A stretch of DNA of 56,234 nt. It comes from G020354945 sp964570585. GTDB lineage: Bacteria > Omnitrophota > Gorgyraeia > JABMRG01 > JAFGKX01. The position numbers and the translations under genes are program-made. The notes beneath the pieces are model-generated. The model had not been told where the DNA came from. It ran no database searches and worked only from the letters and a program-made list of their open reading frames with translations. Shown one piece after another: positions 9,079 through 16,888 of the stretch. Location of the stretch: NCBI GenBank assembly GCA_964570585.1, contig CAZMYR010000008.1:1-56234 (forward strand), read 5' to 3'. How positions within the stretch are numbered: the first letter of the stretch is position 1; each line of letters begins with the position of its first letter.

Positions 9079-9744
9079 TTAATCCATATTCCATTCAGGG
9101 CTATTCTTGATCATCTCTATTATCTTATCTCTTAATCCGACCAATGTATAAGTATAAGGGTCTAATTTATCTATTTTCTCCGCTAATTCGGGAAAATTCA
9201 AATCGAGCGTTATCCAATTTGAAAAATCATTTACGGCTTTTTCAAATTTTAACCTGGCGGCAAATATATGAAAATGTAAAGAATAAAGGGTTATTTTCTT
9301 GAGCGCTTCTACAAATTCGGCGAGATCATTCGCTCTATAAGGGATAGTAAAAACAAAACTGCGCGATTTGGTAAAATCAAACTCCTTTCCCGGCACAGCA
9401 CTTCTTATTTCTTGTATATCAAATAGATGGCCTTCGATAACCTCTATTATCTTCTCTCGTAATGCTCGAATAGTGTAATATTGGGATATATCTATGCTGC
9501 CTAATTTTTCTCCTAATACTTCGTCTCCGATAGTGTGAGTAACCCAATAGGCAAAAGCATTGGGCGGCTCGGGCGATGCAAATTGATGTTGCTGTAAAAA
9601 TACGTGGGTATGATAATATATTACAGAACCGGGGGCATCCTTTATGATATTTACCAGTTCTCTCAGGTTGCGCGCTTTGAGTCCTGTCGACTCCCTTAAT
9701 TCTACGTGGGAGTAAAAAGAGAATGGGACTTTTGCTTTCCTCAT
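9079..9744 (-). CDS. DUF5752 family protein
   Basis: The start at 9744 (MRKAKVPFSFYSHVELRE) lies 1 base after the upstream stop; the longer frame would begin inside the previous gene. The 221-residue protein has an internal duplication: LRELVNIIKDAPGSVIYYHTH near the N-terminus and matching regulatory-looking segments with YTIRALREKIIEVI and YTLVGLRDKIIEMI. No catalytic motif is evident. DUF5752 genes are often found beside glycosyltransferases or trehalose genes, as here with treT, so a role in glycan or osmolyte metabolism is plausible but unproven. Confidence 0.75.
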   Translation of the reverse strand: MRKAKVPFSFYSHVELRESTGLKARNLRELVNIIKDAPGSVIYYHTHVFLQQHQFASPEPPNAFAYWVTHTIGDEVLGEKLGSIDISQYYTIRALREKIIEVIEGHLFDIQEIRSAVPGKEFDFTKSRSFVFTIPYRANDLAEFVEALKKITLYSLHFHIFAARLKFEKAVNDFSNWITLDLNFPELAEKIDKLDPYTYTLVGLRDKIIEMIKNSPEWNMD

Positions 9745-9745
9745 A

Positions 9746-10171
9746 TTATTGCCCGGAAAGTTCCTTTTTTCTTTTAAGCAGCTCCATAGCATACTTTGAG
9801 GTAAAATTACCCATTTTCTCTTTTATTTCCTCTAACTTTTTATCTACTTCTTTTAGAGTCATCCTGTTTATCTTTTTTCTCTTTTTTTCGGCTGTAGCAG
9901 GTTTTTCTTCTTTAGGTTTTTCCGCCTTGGGCTTCTCTGTTTTTGGTTTTTCTTCTTTTGGCTTTTGTTCCTTCTTGGGTTCTTTCTCTTTTGGTTTCCC
10001 TTCTTCCCTCGGCTTTTCCTCTTTTTTTGGAAGCTCTTTCTTCTCTGGTTTAGTTTCTGCAGGCGGTATCTGTTCTTTCGGTTTCTCCTCCTTAGGTTTT
10101 TCTGCAGGTTTCTGTTCCTTTTTAACGCCTTCTTGCTTCTGTTGCTTTTCTTCAGGTTTTTCGTCCGGCAT
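9746..10171 (-). CDS. Lys/Pro/Glu-rich low-complexity protein with coiled-coil end
   Basis: The start at 10171 is chosen because AAAGGAGAA lies just upstream. Residues 1-95 are almost entirely K, P and E in repeats such as EKPKEEKPK, which should be extended and unstructured. Residues 97-141 (RMTLKEVDKKLEEIKEKMGN...LLKRKKEL) form a probable amphipathic helix. It precedes DUF5752 and treT in one operon. I do not recognise a family. Such tails often act as spacers or ion-binding linkers, but no function can be assigned. Opposite-strand open frames across it are compositional shadows. Confidence 0.7.
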   Translation of the reverse strand: MPDEKPEEKQQKQEGVKKEQKPAEKPKEEKPKEQIPPAETKPEKKELPKKEEKPREEGKPKEKEPKKEQKPKEEKPKTEKPKAEKPKEEKPATAEKKRKKINRMTLKEVDKKLEEIKEKMGNFTSKYAMELLKRKKELSGQ

Positions 10172-10196
10172 AAATTCTCCTTTCAATTTAGTCTTA

Positions 10197-10230
10197 TAAT
10201 TTACGTCGTTTTAAAAAACTCCGTAAATTA
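10197..10230. repeat. 9-bp inverted repeat between the flavoprotein and KPE-rich genes
   Basis: TAATTTACG (10197-10205) and CGTAAATTA (10222-10230) pair around a 16-base loop. No T-run follows on the minus strand, so termination is doubtful. It could equally be an operator. Confidence 0.3.
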
Positions 10231-10262
10231 TGATTTCGTTGATTTTAGCACATATATTAATT

Positions 10263-10829
10263 CTATTGCAATAAGTTTTTCCCCAGGCTATAGGCCTTTT
10301 TTAGAAATTCCGGATGGTTAAATACGTCTTTTGCTTTTTCTAAACCTGTGCAAAATAACTCATCGGTATATTCAGCTTCTATAACTTCGAAGAAATTCCT
10401 GGTGATTTGTTTTGCATTTTGAAAAAAGTCTTCCCTGTCAGAGGCCTCAACGCAAATAAGCGCTGCTTTTGCCCTGTTTTTTCTTATTGACTCTTTAAGC
10501 ACTGTTTTCCGTTCCCAAAATGGCTGGCATCGGTCTATCATAATTTTAGCCTGAGCACTTAACGAACCAAAATATATTGGCGAGGCCAAAATTATCGCAT
10601 CTGCACCTTTAATCTTGGCCTCCACTTCTTGCATATCATCTTTTGCTGGAGATTCGCCAATTTTCCTTGCAGGATTTGACTCCCGCCAGGGAGAAATATT
10701 CAACGTATCCAGAATTATTGTTTCAGTGACACACCCTGTATCTTTTGCCCCTTTAAGCGCTTCTTGAAGTAAAATATGGCAATTTCCGTCTTTTCTGGGG
10801 CTTGCATTTATGCCTAATGCTCGCATCAT
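10263..10829 (-). CDS. flavodoxin-fold NAD(P)H-dependent FMN reductase
   Basis: This 188-residue protein has the FMN phosphate loop near its N-terminus, GINASPRKDGNC, followed by ADAIILASPIYFGSLSAQAKIMIDRC. These are hallmarks of the NADPH-dependent FMN reductase / iron-sulfur flavoprotein family. The CxxCxxC motif of true iron-sulfur flavoproteins is absent, so I call it a plain flavoprotein. It starts 3 bases after the homocysteine synthase gene ends and may supply electrons to that pathway or act as a general quinone/FMN reductase. The physiological substrate is unknown. Confidence 0.88.
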   Translation of the reverse strand: MMRALGINASPRKDGNCHILLQEALKGAKDTGCVTETIILDTLNISPWRESNPARKIGESPAKDDMQEVEAKIKGADAIILASPIYFGSLSAQAKIMIDRCQPFWERKTVLKESIRKNRAKAALICVEASDREDFFQNAKQITRNFFEVIEAEYTDELFCTGLEKAKDVFNHPEFLKKAYSLGKNLLQ

Positions 10830-10832
10830 TCC

Positions 10833-12044
10833 CTATTCCACAATAGGCCTTAGTTTTAACGGCTTAAAGGTGTATCCCGATTTCTCATCCGGTATCTTTG
10901 CCACCGGCTCTGTGAGTAAAAATTTTCCTTTTTTAATCCACCTTTTTAAAGCATTGGCTATTTCAAGTGCTTTCGGATAACTCGAAAGCCCGCCTGTCGG
11001 TATTTCTTTTCTTTTTATAAAAATCTTGCCGCTTCTAAGCTGGGCATAGTTTACTTCGCCAAGATTTCTTTTGTTGCCTTCGGGGTAATCTCTGCTGTAA
11101 TCTACTATCTTGGTAAAAATCTCCTCATCCTTTATGGCAGTATACCGGCAAACCTGCTCATTTAAAATAGGTATAGGAATTCCGATACCAACTGTTAATG
11201 TTGCTCCATAGCCAAGCATAGAGACCCCTATAAGCCAGCCGGATTTCATCTGTTTTAAATCTCCGATAACAGCAAGTGTGCCTGCCGGCACTCGGGGAAC
11301 TCCGCTCTTTCTCCTTAAAACTTTCGGATTATGCTGAGTGCCATGCCAGGCAACATAACCTATGCCTCCTCCTAAAAATATCTTTGTTCCGACTCCGATT
11401 GTTTCATAATATGGGTCATTAAGGAGCGGGGAAAGTTGTCCGGCAGAGCAGTAGTTTGCATTTCCTAAGTTCGGCCTTAACACCCCCATATAAGTATAGA
11501 TAGGCCTGTCTTTGTGAAGATTGACAGCTACATCGTAGTTTTGATAGGCATTTCTGGGATTAAACAACACTGCCTCATTGAGGTCTTTTATATTTATATA
11601 AGTTTCCAATTTTTTACCGGGATAGCAATCAGTGCCATAGGCAGTAGCTATTAATTTTAGGTCTTTGCCTGAAACTAAATCTTCAATTACATGCCCTCCT
11701 CCATAATTGAACTCGCCGGGAAATACCTTATTGCGTGGGTCATCATCAGGAAGGGCGTTAGCGCCAATAATAAGGTCTGCTGCTGCAAGGCCGGTGTAAG
11801 CCGGGACACCGTTTATACAAACTCTGCCGCCGCCAAGTTTTATCTTTGGCTTTGCGTGGCCTATATTAATATAGGCTGCTGAAGAACACATTGGCCCGAA
11901 AGTGCCTGTTGTTACAACATCAACCTCTTTTGCGGCCTTTTTTGGCCCTTTTTTCTCTACAATGTCGATTATCTCTTCAGCAGTAACTACAACTGCCTTT
12001 CCTTTTTTTATTCTTTCATTTATCTCTTTTATTGTCTTTGCCAT
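10833..12044 (-). CDS. hcyS: homocysteine biosynthesis protein (DUF39, aspartate-semialdehyde sulfurtransferase type)
   Basis: The 403-residue protein matches the DUF39 family, first described in methanogens and sulfate reducers. These proteins make homocysteine from aspartate semialdehyde and a sulfide source. Visible signatures are VVTTGTFGPMCSSAAYINIG with the conserved Cys, GGGRVCINGVPAYTGLAAADLI, YGTDCYPGK and FLGGGIGYVAWHGTQHNP. Family members often pair with a NIL-ferredoxin partner, which is not adjacent here; the flavoprotein or the ferredoxin at 7652 could substitute. cysK lies 17 bases upstream, so this looks like a sulfide-assimilation operon. Confidence 0.88.
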   Translation of the reverse strand: MAKTIKEINERIKKGKAVVVTAEEIIDIVEKKGPKKAAKEVDVVTTGTFGPMCSSAAYINIGHAKPKIKLGGGRVCINGVPAYTGLAAADLIIGANALPDDDPRNKVFPGEFNYGGGHVIEDLVSGKDLKLIATAYGTDCYPGKKLETYINIKDLNEAVLFNPRNAYQNYDVAVNLHKDRPIYTYMGVLRPNLGNANYCSAGQLSPLLNDPYYETIGVGTKIFLGGGIGYVAWHGTQHNPKVLRRKSGVPRVPAGTLAVIGDLKQMKSGWLIGVSMLGYGATLTVGIGIPIPILNEQVCRYTAIKDEEIFTKIVDYSRDYPEGNKRNLGEVNYAQLRSGKIFIKRKEIPTGGLSSYPKALEIANALKRWIKKGKFLLTEPVAKIPDEKSGYTFKPLKLRPIVE

Positions 12045-12061
12045 CTTTTCTCCTTTACTCC

Positions 12062-12979
12062 TTAAAACAATTCCGTGCTAAGGTACCTTTCGCCAGTATC
12101 GGGCAAAATCACTACTATAAGCCTACTTTTATATTCTGCCCTTTGCGCAAGCTCTAATGCCGCCCATACTGCTGCTCCCGATGATATACCAGCCAGGATA
12201 CCCTCTTCTTTTATGAGTCTGCGGGTTGTCTCTATGGCATCCGCATTCTTTACTTTTATTATCTCATCTATCATCTTTACATCAAGAACATCAGGAACAA
12301 ATCCTGCTCCGATGCCTTGTATCTTGTGCAAACCTGCTGAACTACCCGATAAAACCGCTGAGTCAAATGGCTCAACTGCAATAGCCTTAAATGATGGTTT
12401 ACGCTTCTTTATTACTTGAGCAATCCCTGTTATTGTGCCACCTGTGCCTACACCAGCTACTATCGCATCTACTTTGCCGTCTGTATCTTTCCATATCTCT
12501 TTAGCGGTAGCCTTTCGATGAATTTCAGGATTTGTTTCATTTTTAAACTGCTGCAGCATAAAGTAATTCTTATTTGTTTTAACCAACCCCTGAGCCTTTT
12601 TAATTGCACCCTTCATCCCATCCTTACCAGGCGTTAATACCAACTCAGCGCCAAAGGCCTTAAGCAAGGTTTTTCTTTCGGCACTCATTGTCTCAGGCAT
12701 TGTTAAAATTAACTTATATCCTCTGGCTGCGCACACAAATCCCAAAGCTATCCCTGTATTCCCGCTGGTAGGCTCAACTATTACTGTGCCAGAATTAATC
12801 AAACCCTTTTTCTCGGCATCTTCAATCATAGCAACGCCTATCCTATCTTTTATGCTTCCACTGGGATTGAAAAACTCCAATTTAGCCACCACTGTAGCTT
12901 TAAGCCCTTTTGTAATCTTATTTAATTTAACTAAAGGGGTATTTCCTGTTAATTTTGTTATATCCTTGGCAATTTTCAC
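12062..12979 (-). CDS. cysK: cysteine synthase (O-acetylserine sulfhydrylase)
   Basis: This PLP enzyme makes cysteine from O-acetylserine and sulfide. The 305-residue protein has LTGNTPLVKLNK, the PLP-lysine region FFNPSGSIKDRIG, the substrate loop EPTSGNTGIALG, the phosphate-binding GVGTGGTITG and the C-terminal SSGAAV. It begins with GTG at 12979, with AAGGAAG just upstream. The tRNA-Asp terminator (13021-13051) lies upstream, so it must use a promoter in the short remaining gap or accept read-through. It is cotranscribed with the homocysteine synthase and flavoprotein genes. Confidence 0.95.
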   Translation of the reverse strand: MKIAKDITKLTGNTPLVKLNKITKGLKATVVAKLEFFNPSGSIKDRIGVAMIEDAEKKGLINSGTVIVEPTSGNTGIALGFVCAARGYKLILTMPETMSAERKTLLKAFGAELVLTPGKDGMKGAIKKAQGLVKTNKNYFMLQQFKNETNPEIHRKATAKEIWKDTDGKVDAIVAGVGTGGTITGIAQVIKKRKPSFKAIAVEPFDSAVLSGSSAGLHKIQGIGAGFVPDVLDVKMIDEIIKVKNADAIETTRRLIKEEGILAGISSGAAVWAALELAQRAEYKSRLIVVILPDTGERYLSTELF

Positions 12980-13020
12980 TGTTATGCTTCCTTAAATTTG
13001 CGCCGGAAACCTTAAAAATT

Positions 13021-13051
13021 CAAAAAAGCAACCTCGCCGAGAGGAGATTGC
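13021..13051 (-). terminator. original rho-independent terminator of the tRNA operon, now separated by the island
   Basis: On the minus strand GCAATCTC and GAGGTTGC form an 8-bp stem (one G-U pair), followed directly by TTTTTTG. It sits just beyond the left attachment core. Before the island inserted it would have followed tRNA-Asp. Confidence 0.75.
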
Positions 13052-13064
13052 TCATACCGCTATC

Positions 13065-13094
13065 CTAAATTAACTGGCGGGGACGATGGGATTC
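13065..13094. repeat. left attachment core (30-bp direct repeat)
   Basis: The core begins CTAAATTAACTGGCGGGGAC and is identical to 28870-28899. After the core the sequence departs from tRNA-Asp, so no tRNA can be made here. This is the displaced original 3' end left by integration. Confidence 0.9.
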
Positions 13095-13165
13095 AATCCC
13101 CACTTTTCGCAACCATTCTACCTGTCGTCGATAATTTTGTCAATCTTTATCTCTCTTTGAAAGAA

Positions 13166-13185
13166 CGTAACAAAATCGTAACAAA
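13166..13185. repeat. paired direct repeats, probable integrase arm-type sites (left end)
   Basis: CGTAACAAA occurs at 13166-13174 and 13177-13185, about 70 bp inside the left core. The same pair, in the same orientation, occurs at 28755-28773 inside the right core. Tandem repeats at both ends are what tyrosine integrase N-terminal domains bind. Confidence 0.55.
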
Positions 13186-13186
13186 T

Positions 13187-13486
13187 CTAAGTTCCTATTA
13201 AGTTATTGACTACGCTAACAATAGTACAAATAACAATTATAAGCGTTAACACAATATTTGTTCTTGCTAATCGAGTATTACCTTTCGCTATGATTTCATT
13301 TGAATCTTTTAATTTAATAATGCTATCCGTCAATGCTTCTTTGAATATCCCGATTTCATCAGACATAAATCTTGCTACTTTTGATAATAAAATCGGGGCA
13401 AGTTTTTGCTCTTCTGGTGCTGTTGCAATCATACCTAGCCTTCTTTGAATCTCTTCAATTGCTAATTTACTATAATCTTCTGACAT
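13187..13486 (-). CDS. small tail-anchored membrane protein (99 aa)
   Basis: The ATG at 13486 follows AAAGGAGG by a good spacing. The protein (MSEDYSKLAIEEIQRRLGMI) is helical and charged for about 75 residues, with possible coiled coil, and ends in one hydrophobic helix (TNIVLTLIIVICTIVSVVNN) that would anchor it in the membrane. It lies after the integrase at the very left end of the island. No known family is recognised. Similar small anchored proteins near integrases are often hypothetical cargo, so no function is proposed. Confidence 0.7.
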   Translation of the reverse strand: MSEDYSKLAIEEIQRRLGMIATAPEEQKLAPILLSKVARFMSDEIGIFKEALTDSIIKLKDSNEIIAKGNTRLARTNIVLTLIIVICTIVSVVNNLIGT

Positions 13487-13515
13487 AAACAACCTCCTTT
13501 TTGATGTATTATATC

Positions 13516-14586
13516 CTATCTATCTAATTTTTCCAACTTTTTAATCTTCTTATTTACTTCAGGCCTAAATATGTGGGCATAACCTTCTGTAGTCCTTAAT
13601 TCTGTATGCCTCATCTGCTCCATTACCTCTCTTGTATTTAACCCTGCATTGAATAAATAACTACAATGGGTATGCCTGAGCTCATGTATTGTGCTTATAC
13701 TGTCAATATTGGCCTTCTGCAATATTGCCTTTAATCTTCTAATGATCTTCCTTGTTCTAAAACCAAACGCTTCTCCATTTTCTGTTGTAAAAACATATTC
13801 ACCCTTACTCTTCGTTTTAAGCGCTTCTAAAAGCTTTTTAAGGCTATCATGGATACTAACATAGTCCGGTTTTTTCTTGCATTTCGGTTTCATAATCCAT
13901 AACACATTATTCTCAAAATCAATATCTTGCCATTTCAGCTTTATAAGCTCTGTAAATCTAAGGCCGGTGTGGATAAATGTATAAAATATGGGATAGTAAT
14001 GAGGATATTCTCTTTTTGCTATTTTCATAAATCGCTGATATTCCTCTGGAGAAAGGGCATTTTTCTGCTTTGCGTCATTGACTTCTAGTTTCTTGCATCC
14101 TTTAGCAGGATTTTGCTTCATAAGATTATGGCTTATTGCAAAATTAAATTGTGTAATGAGATTTTTAAGATGATTATTGCAAGTGTTGGCCCTATCCTGT
14201 TTTACTTCTCTTAAATATGTAATATATCTGTCTATTAAGGCAGTATTAATATCTGATAAAAGGCCTACCCCTATAATACCTAAAAAACGTCCAAACTCAT
14301 TAACAACGCTTTTATGTGATTTAAAAGTCTCATAAGGGTATCGTGCTTTATAATGCTTTAAGAACTCGCCGGTGAAATAGGTATACGGCATATCACTTAC
14401 GACCTTTTCACCTTCCTGTAATGTCCTGTATTCAGTAATACGAGTTAGGAGCTTCTTTCTTGCTAGCTCTTTATCATCCGTTTTGCTGCTCTCTTGCCTG
14501 CGTTTACCACTGGCGTCATAATACCACATCCACCAAACAGAGCTGTCTTTTCTTCTGTATATATCACCAAACTTTTTCGCTGTCAT
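13516..14586 (-). CDS. int: tyrosine recombinase (phage-type integrase)
   Basis: This 356-residue site-specific recombinase inserts and excises the island. An N-terminal arm-binding region (GDIYRRKDSSVWWMWYYD) is followed by a SAM-like core-binding domain (FLKHYKARYP...RFLG) and the catalytic domain. Catalytic residues are visible in TGLRFTELIKLKW (Arg), HELRHTHCSYLF (His-x-x-Arg), MRHTELRTT and EGYAHIF (Tyr nucleophile). The frame starts inside the end of the excisionase-like gene, a 23-base overlap. It lies close to the left attachment core, as expected for a functional element. Confidence 0.95.
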   Translation of the reverse strand: MTAKKFGDIYRRKDSSVWWMWYYDASGKRRQESSKTDDKELARKKLLTRITEYRTLQEGEKVVSDMPYTYFTGEFLKHYKARYPYETFKSHKSVVNEFGRFLGIIGVGLLSDINTALIDRYITYLREVKQDRANTCNNHLKNLITQFNFAISHNLMKQNPAKGCKKLEVNDAKQKNALSPEEYQRFMKIAKREYPHYYPIFYTFIHTGLRFTELIKLKWQDIDFENNVLWIMKPKCKKKPDYVSIHDSLKKLLEALKTKSKGEYVFTTENGEAFGFRTRKIIRRLKAILQKANIDSISTIHELRHTHCSYLFNAGLNTREVMEQMRHTELRTTEGYAHIFRPEVNKKIKKLEKLDR

Positions 14587-14755
14587 TGCCTCTTACGGTC
14601 TCCTTTACTGCTCTATCAACTTCACCTAAAATAAATCTTGGCTTTCCATTAAACCTATAATAGGGTATCTTATCCTTGCTCACATAATAGTAAACCGTGC
14701 CTGTTGGCAATCCTATAAACTCTGCTACCTCTTTTACTCCTACATATTTTCTCAT
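14564..14755 (-). CDS. xis: excisionase-like helix-turn-helix protein
   Basis: The ATG at 14755 follows GAAAGGGGAAATA. The 63-residue protein reads MRKYVGVKEVAEFIGLPTGT, then VYYYVSKDKIPYYRFNGKPRFILGEVDRAV. This is the MerR-like winged fold of excisionase and AlpA proteins. Such proteins bend the attachment site and bias the integrase to excision. It overlaps the integrase start by 23 bases, so both are made from one message. An operator copy (14780-14795) lies just upstream, so the island's small repressor probably controls it. Confidence 0.85.
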   Translation of the reverse strand: MRKYVGVKEVAEFIGLPTGTVYYYVSKDKIPYYRFNGKPRFILGEVDRAVKETVRGNDSEKVW

Positions 14756-14779
14756 TATTTCCCCTTTCTGAACAACTGG

Positions 14780-14795
14780 CTTGACAACTGTCAAG
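14780..14795. promoter_or_regulatory. operator copy upstream of xis-int
   Basis: CTTGACAACTGTCAAG is palindromic except at its two central bases. It matches 15015-15030 except at one central base. On the minus strand it contains TTGACA, which could serve as a -35 box, but the matching -10 is weak. It probably keeps xis-int repressed. Confidence 0.65.
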
Positions 14796-14813
14796 ATTTA
14801 GATTAAAAAAATA

Positions 14814-14993
14814 TTATATAACCTCTTCCTTTTTCAAAATTTTCAGGTACGCTTTTGAAATATTTGATCTTCCTCTAATCCATCTATTGAGCGTACCATC
14901 CGGAATTCCTATTTGTTTTGCGAATTCCCACTGACGGAGGTTATGTTTTCTCATATAATCTTCTATCTTCGCAAGTATTTCCTTTTCCGTCAT
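14814..14993 (-). CDS. small helix-turn-helix repressor (59 aa)
   Basis: The protein reads MTEKEILAKIEDYMRKHNLR, then QWEFAKQIGIPDGTLNRWIRG, a clear XRE-type helix-turn-helix, and ends KILKKEEVI. It is about the size of a minimal Cro/cI-like DNA-binding domain with no separate dimerisation domain. Its promoter contains a perfect 20-bp palindrome at 15013-15032, and a related palindrome lies in front of xis-int. The natural reading is an autoregulated repressor of island excision. The ATG is only 8 bases after the -10 box, so the message may be leaderless. Confidence 0.82.
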   Translation of the reverse strand: MTEKEILAKIEDYMRKHNLRQWEFAKQIGIPDGTLNRWIRGRSNISKAYLKILKKEEVI

Positions 14994-15001
14994 CTGAATC
15001 T

Positions 15002-15032
15002 ATTATACCACTGACTTGACAATTGTCAAGTC
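15002..15032 (-). promoter_or_regulatory. repressor promoter overlapped by a perfect palindromic operator
   Basis: On the minus strand TTGACA (15024-15029) and TATAAT (15002-15007) are 16 bases apart, both perfect matches to consensus. The 20-bp palindrome GACTTGACAATTGTCAAGTC (15013-15032) covers the -35 box. Binding there would block RNA polymerase. Confidence 0.8.
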
Positions 15033-15102
15033 TTTTTTTGAAAAAATTTCCGTTTTCTAGGCAGAGAAGTATGAATAATTTTGGAGGAAAGTTGAAACTT
15101 TC

Positions 15103-16251
15103 TTAAAAAAGAATACTCTTCAAAAATAGTAAAGAATCTATAATTCTGAATTTTAGCTTCCTATTAATTTTTATTTTTTCGGAATAACGCTCTTCTTTTC
15201 TAGTTGGAACTTTAGGATTTATCCACTTCTCATCTGTTAATTCTTCAAATGCCTTAACAATTTCTTCTCTGCGAAACTTAAAATATTTCCATTCATTTAT
15301 ATAATTTACTACATCATCTACAGAACCAACTTCTCCACTTGACACAAGAGATGCCCAAGCTAATAATACTGAAGATAAAAGTTCTATTTTTTGCAGAGGA
15401 AATTTACTTAAGAAGGTTACAACATGTGTTATTACATTTCTAGCAAAATTTAAATCTAAATTTAATTCTTCAATTGCTTTCAACCATTTAGTTTCATCTA
15501 GAATAATAAGATCTGATTTTGACAAGGTAGGGGATGCATCTCTAACAAATAAACCTTCTAACCTATCTATATTGAAATTCAAGTTATAGTCATAAGGACC
15601 TAATTTATATTTTTTAAATTTTAATTCAATAGGAAGGCCCGCCATTTGAGAAAAAAATGCTATTTTTTGTAAAAGCAATCGGCCTATTGGGACCTCGGGA
15701 GAGAAAATTTCTCTAGCTATGCGTACCATTTCTCCTGTATAAACAGACGCTTTAGTTAATTTAATTTTGTCAATTTTCTTAAATGGATTCTTCCTAGGAA
15801 TACGGTCTCCTGTCTCTAAAGGCTCATAAAGTTCTATATCTATTGGGAGATTCGAAAGATGTTCAATAATTAGTTTTTTTACCTTGTTCCAATCCAATCC
15901 ACCCATGCCGCAACCTAAAGGAGGAATAGCGATAGAAGTAATGTTCCATTTTTTATAGTTATTAACTAAAGAAGTAAGGCCTTCTTCAATAAATTCATAT
16001 TTAGAGGGCCCTTTCCAATTATCTTTTGTAGGAAAACATAATATCTGCAAATGCAGATCTTTATATAAGTACAAATGCCCTTTGCTTAGCTCTCCCCTTT
16101 TACAAGCTTTTGCATATTCTTTATACATCTCGGGGAATCGATATCTGAACTCTTTAGCTAGGCCTTTCCCCATGATTCCTACGCAGTTTACAGTCGCAAC
16201 AAGCGTCTGCACTTTAGACCTAAATATGTCTCCTTTAATAAATTTAATCAT
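15103..16251 (-). CDS. darG: DarG-type macrodomain antitoxin
   Basis: DarG removes ADP-ribose from DNA and binds DarT, protecting the cell. The 382-residue protein has an N-terminal macrodomain (about 1-155) with FIKGDIF, VNCVGIMGKGLAKEF and IPPLGCGMGGLDW at the ADP-ribose pocket. The C-terminal half (about 165-382) is the extra domain found in DarG that holds DarT. It follows darT with a 4-base ATGA overlap, the usual coupling for a toxin-antitoxin pair. Order here is toxin first, antitoxin second. Confidence 0.92.
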   Translation of the reverse strand: MIKFIKGDIFRSKVQTLVATVNCVGIMGKGLAKEFRYRFPEMYKEYAKACKRGELSKGHLYLYKDLHLQILCFPTKDNWKGPSKYEFIEEGLTSLVNNYKKWNITSIAIPPLGCGMGGLDWNKVKKLIIEHLSNLPIDIELYEPLETGDRIPRKNPFKKIDKIKLTKASVYTGEMVRIAREIFSPEVPIGRLLLQKIAFFSQMAGLPIELKFKKYKLGPYDYNLNFNIDRLEGLFVRDASPTLSKSDLIILDETKWLKAIEELNLDLNFARNVITHVVTFLSKFPLQKIELLSSVLLAWASLVSSGEVGSVDDVVNYINEWKYFKFRREEIVKAFEELTDEKWINPKVPTRKEERYSEKIKINRKLKFRIIDSLLFLKSILF

Positions 16252-16862
16252 TGGTAATAATATGCAGGAACTACAAATATTTTTTTGTGGACGTCATGAG
16301 CTCTTAATATCTCTTCGGCATGCTTTCTTATACTATTATTATATACCACAATAGCTATAACTTTGTCCAGTGATATTTGGTGGAGCTTTAAAACCTCGGC
16401 TTGTTTTTTACGCTTTGCCTCATCAGATTCTCCCCAGTAATGCACGCTCGCTGCTTTTAAATCGACCTTATTAACATTTTTACGGCCTTGGTAGAATTTA
16501 GTTTGATTTGCCCTAGCATTTCCATCTGTAAACCACGTTGTATCTTCAAAAATTATATTCCAATTGATTAACAAGTAGATTATTTTCTCCTGCGCTATAC
16601 CCTTTCGTCTTAATGCTAATAACATAGGGGGACGTGCACCAAAGAAAGCAGGAACACAATCATGTAAATAGTAGCTTGTACCCGGAACAACAATACGGCT
16701 CCTGGCTCTCTGGATATCATCACTTGAAACATCCTCGTATTTAATTTTTGCAGATATAATTTTATTTTTTGATAATAAACCTCTTCTTAATATACCCGGT
16801 AAGTTATTTATGTGTGTTATATGAAACAGTGCCCCATTTTTTAATACAAAACGGATTGCCAT
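16248..16862 (-). CDS. darT: DarT-type DNA ADP-ribosyltransferase toxin
   Basis: DarT (DUF4433) ADP-ribosylates thymidines in single-stranded DNA, blocking replication and also phage DNA synthesis. The 204-residue protein has LFHITHINNLPGIL (His14 and His17 region, NAD contacts), SRIVVPG and YLHDCVPAFFGARPPML. Glu156 in KRKKQAEVLKL is the equivalent of the catalytic Glu seen in studied DarT enzymes. Key residues appear intact, so the toxin should be active. It overlaps darG by 4 bases. Family knowledge links DarTG to anti-phage defence, consistent with the island setting. Confidence 0.93.
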   Translation of the reverse strand: MAIRFVLKNGALFHITHINNLPGILRRGLLSKNKIISAKIKYEDVSSDDIQRARSRIVVPGTSYYLHDCVPAFFGARPPMLLALRRKGIAQEKIIYLLINWNIIFEDTTWFTDGNARANQTKFYQGRKNVNKVDLKAASVHYWGESDEAKRKKQAEVLKLHQISLDKVIAIVVYNNSIRKHAEEILRAHDVHKKIFVVPAYYYQ

Positions 16863-16888
16863 AATTCTGAATTGGAAAATCGTTTAAT

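Noticed and set aside
9723..10199. Plus-strand frame rich in Phe, Ser and Gly opposite the Lys/Pro/Glu-rich gene
   Set aside because: It is the complementary shadow of repeated K/P/E codons; it has no start site and no family pattern.
13065..13140. Second tRNA-Asp gene at the left island end
   Set aside because: Only the last part of the tRNA matches; the anticodon arm, D arm and 5' acceptor strand are missing.
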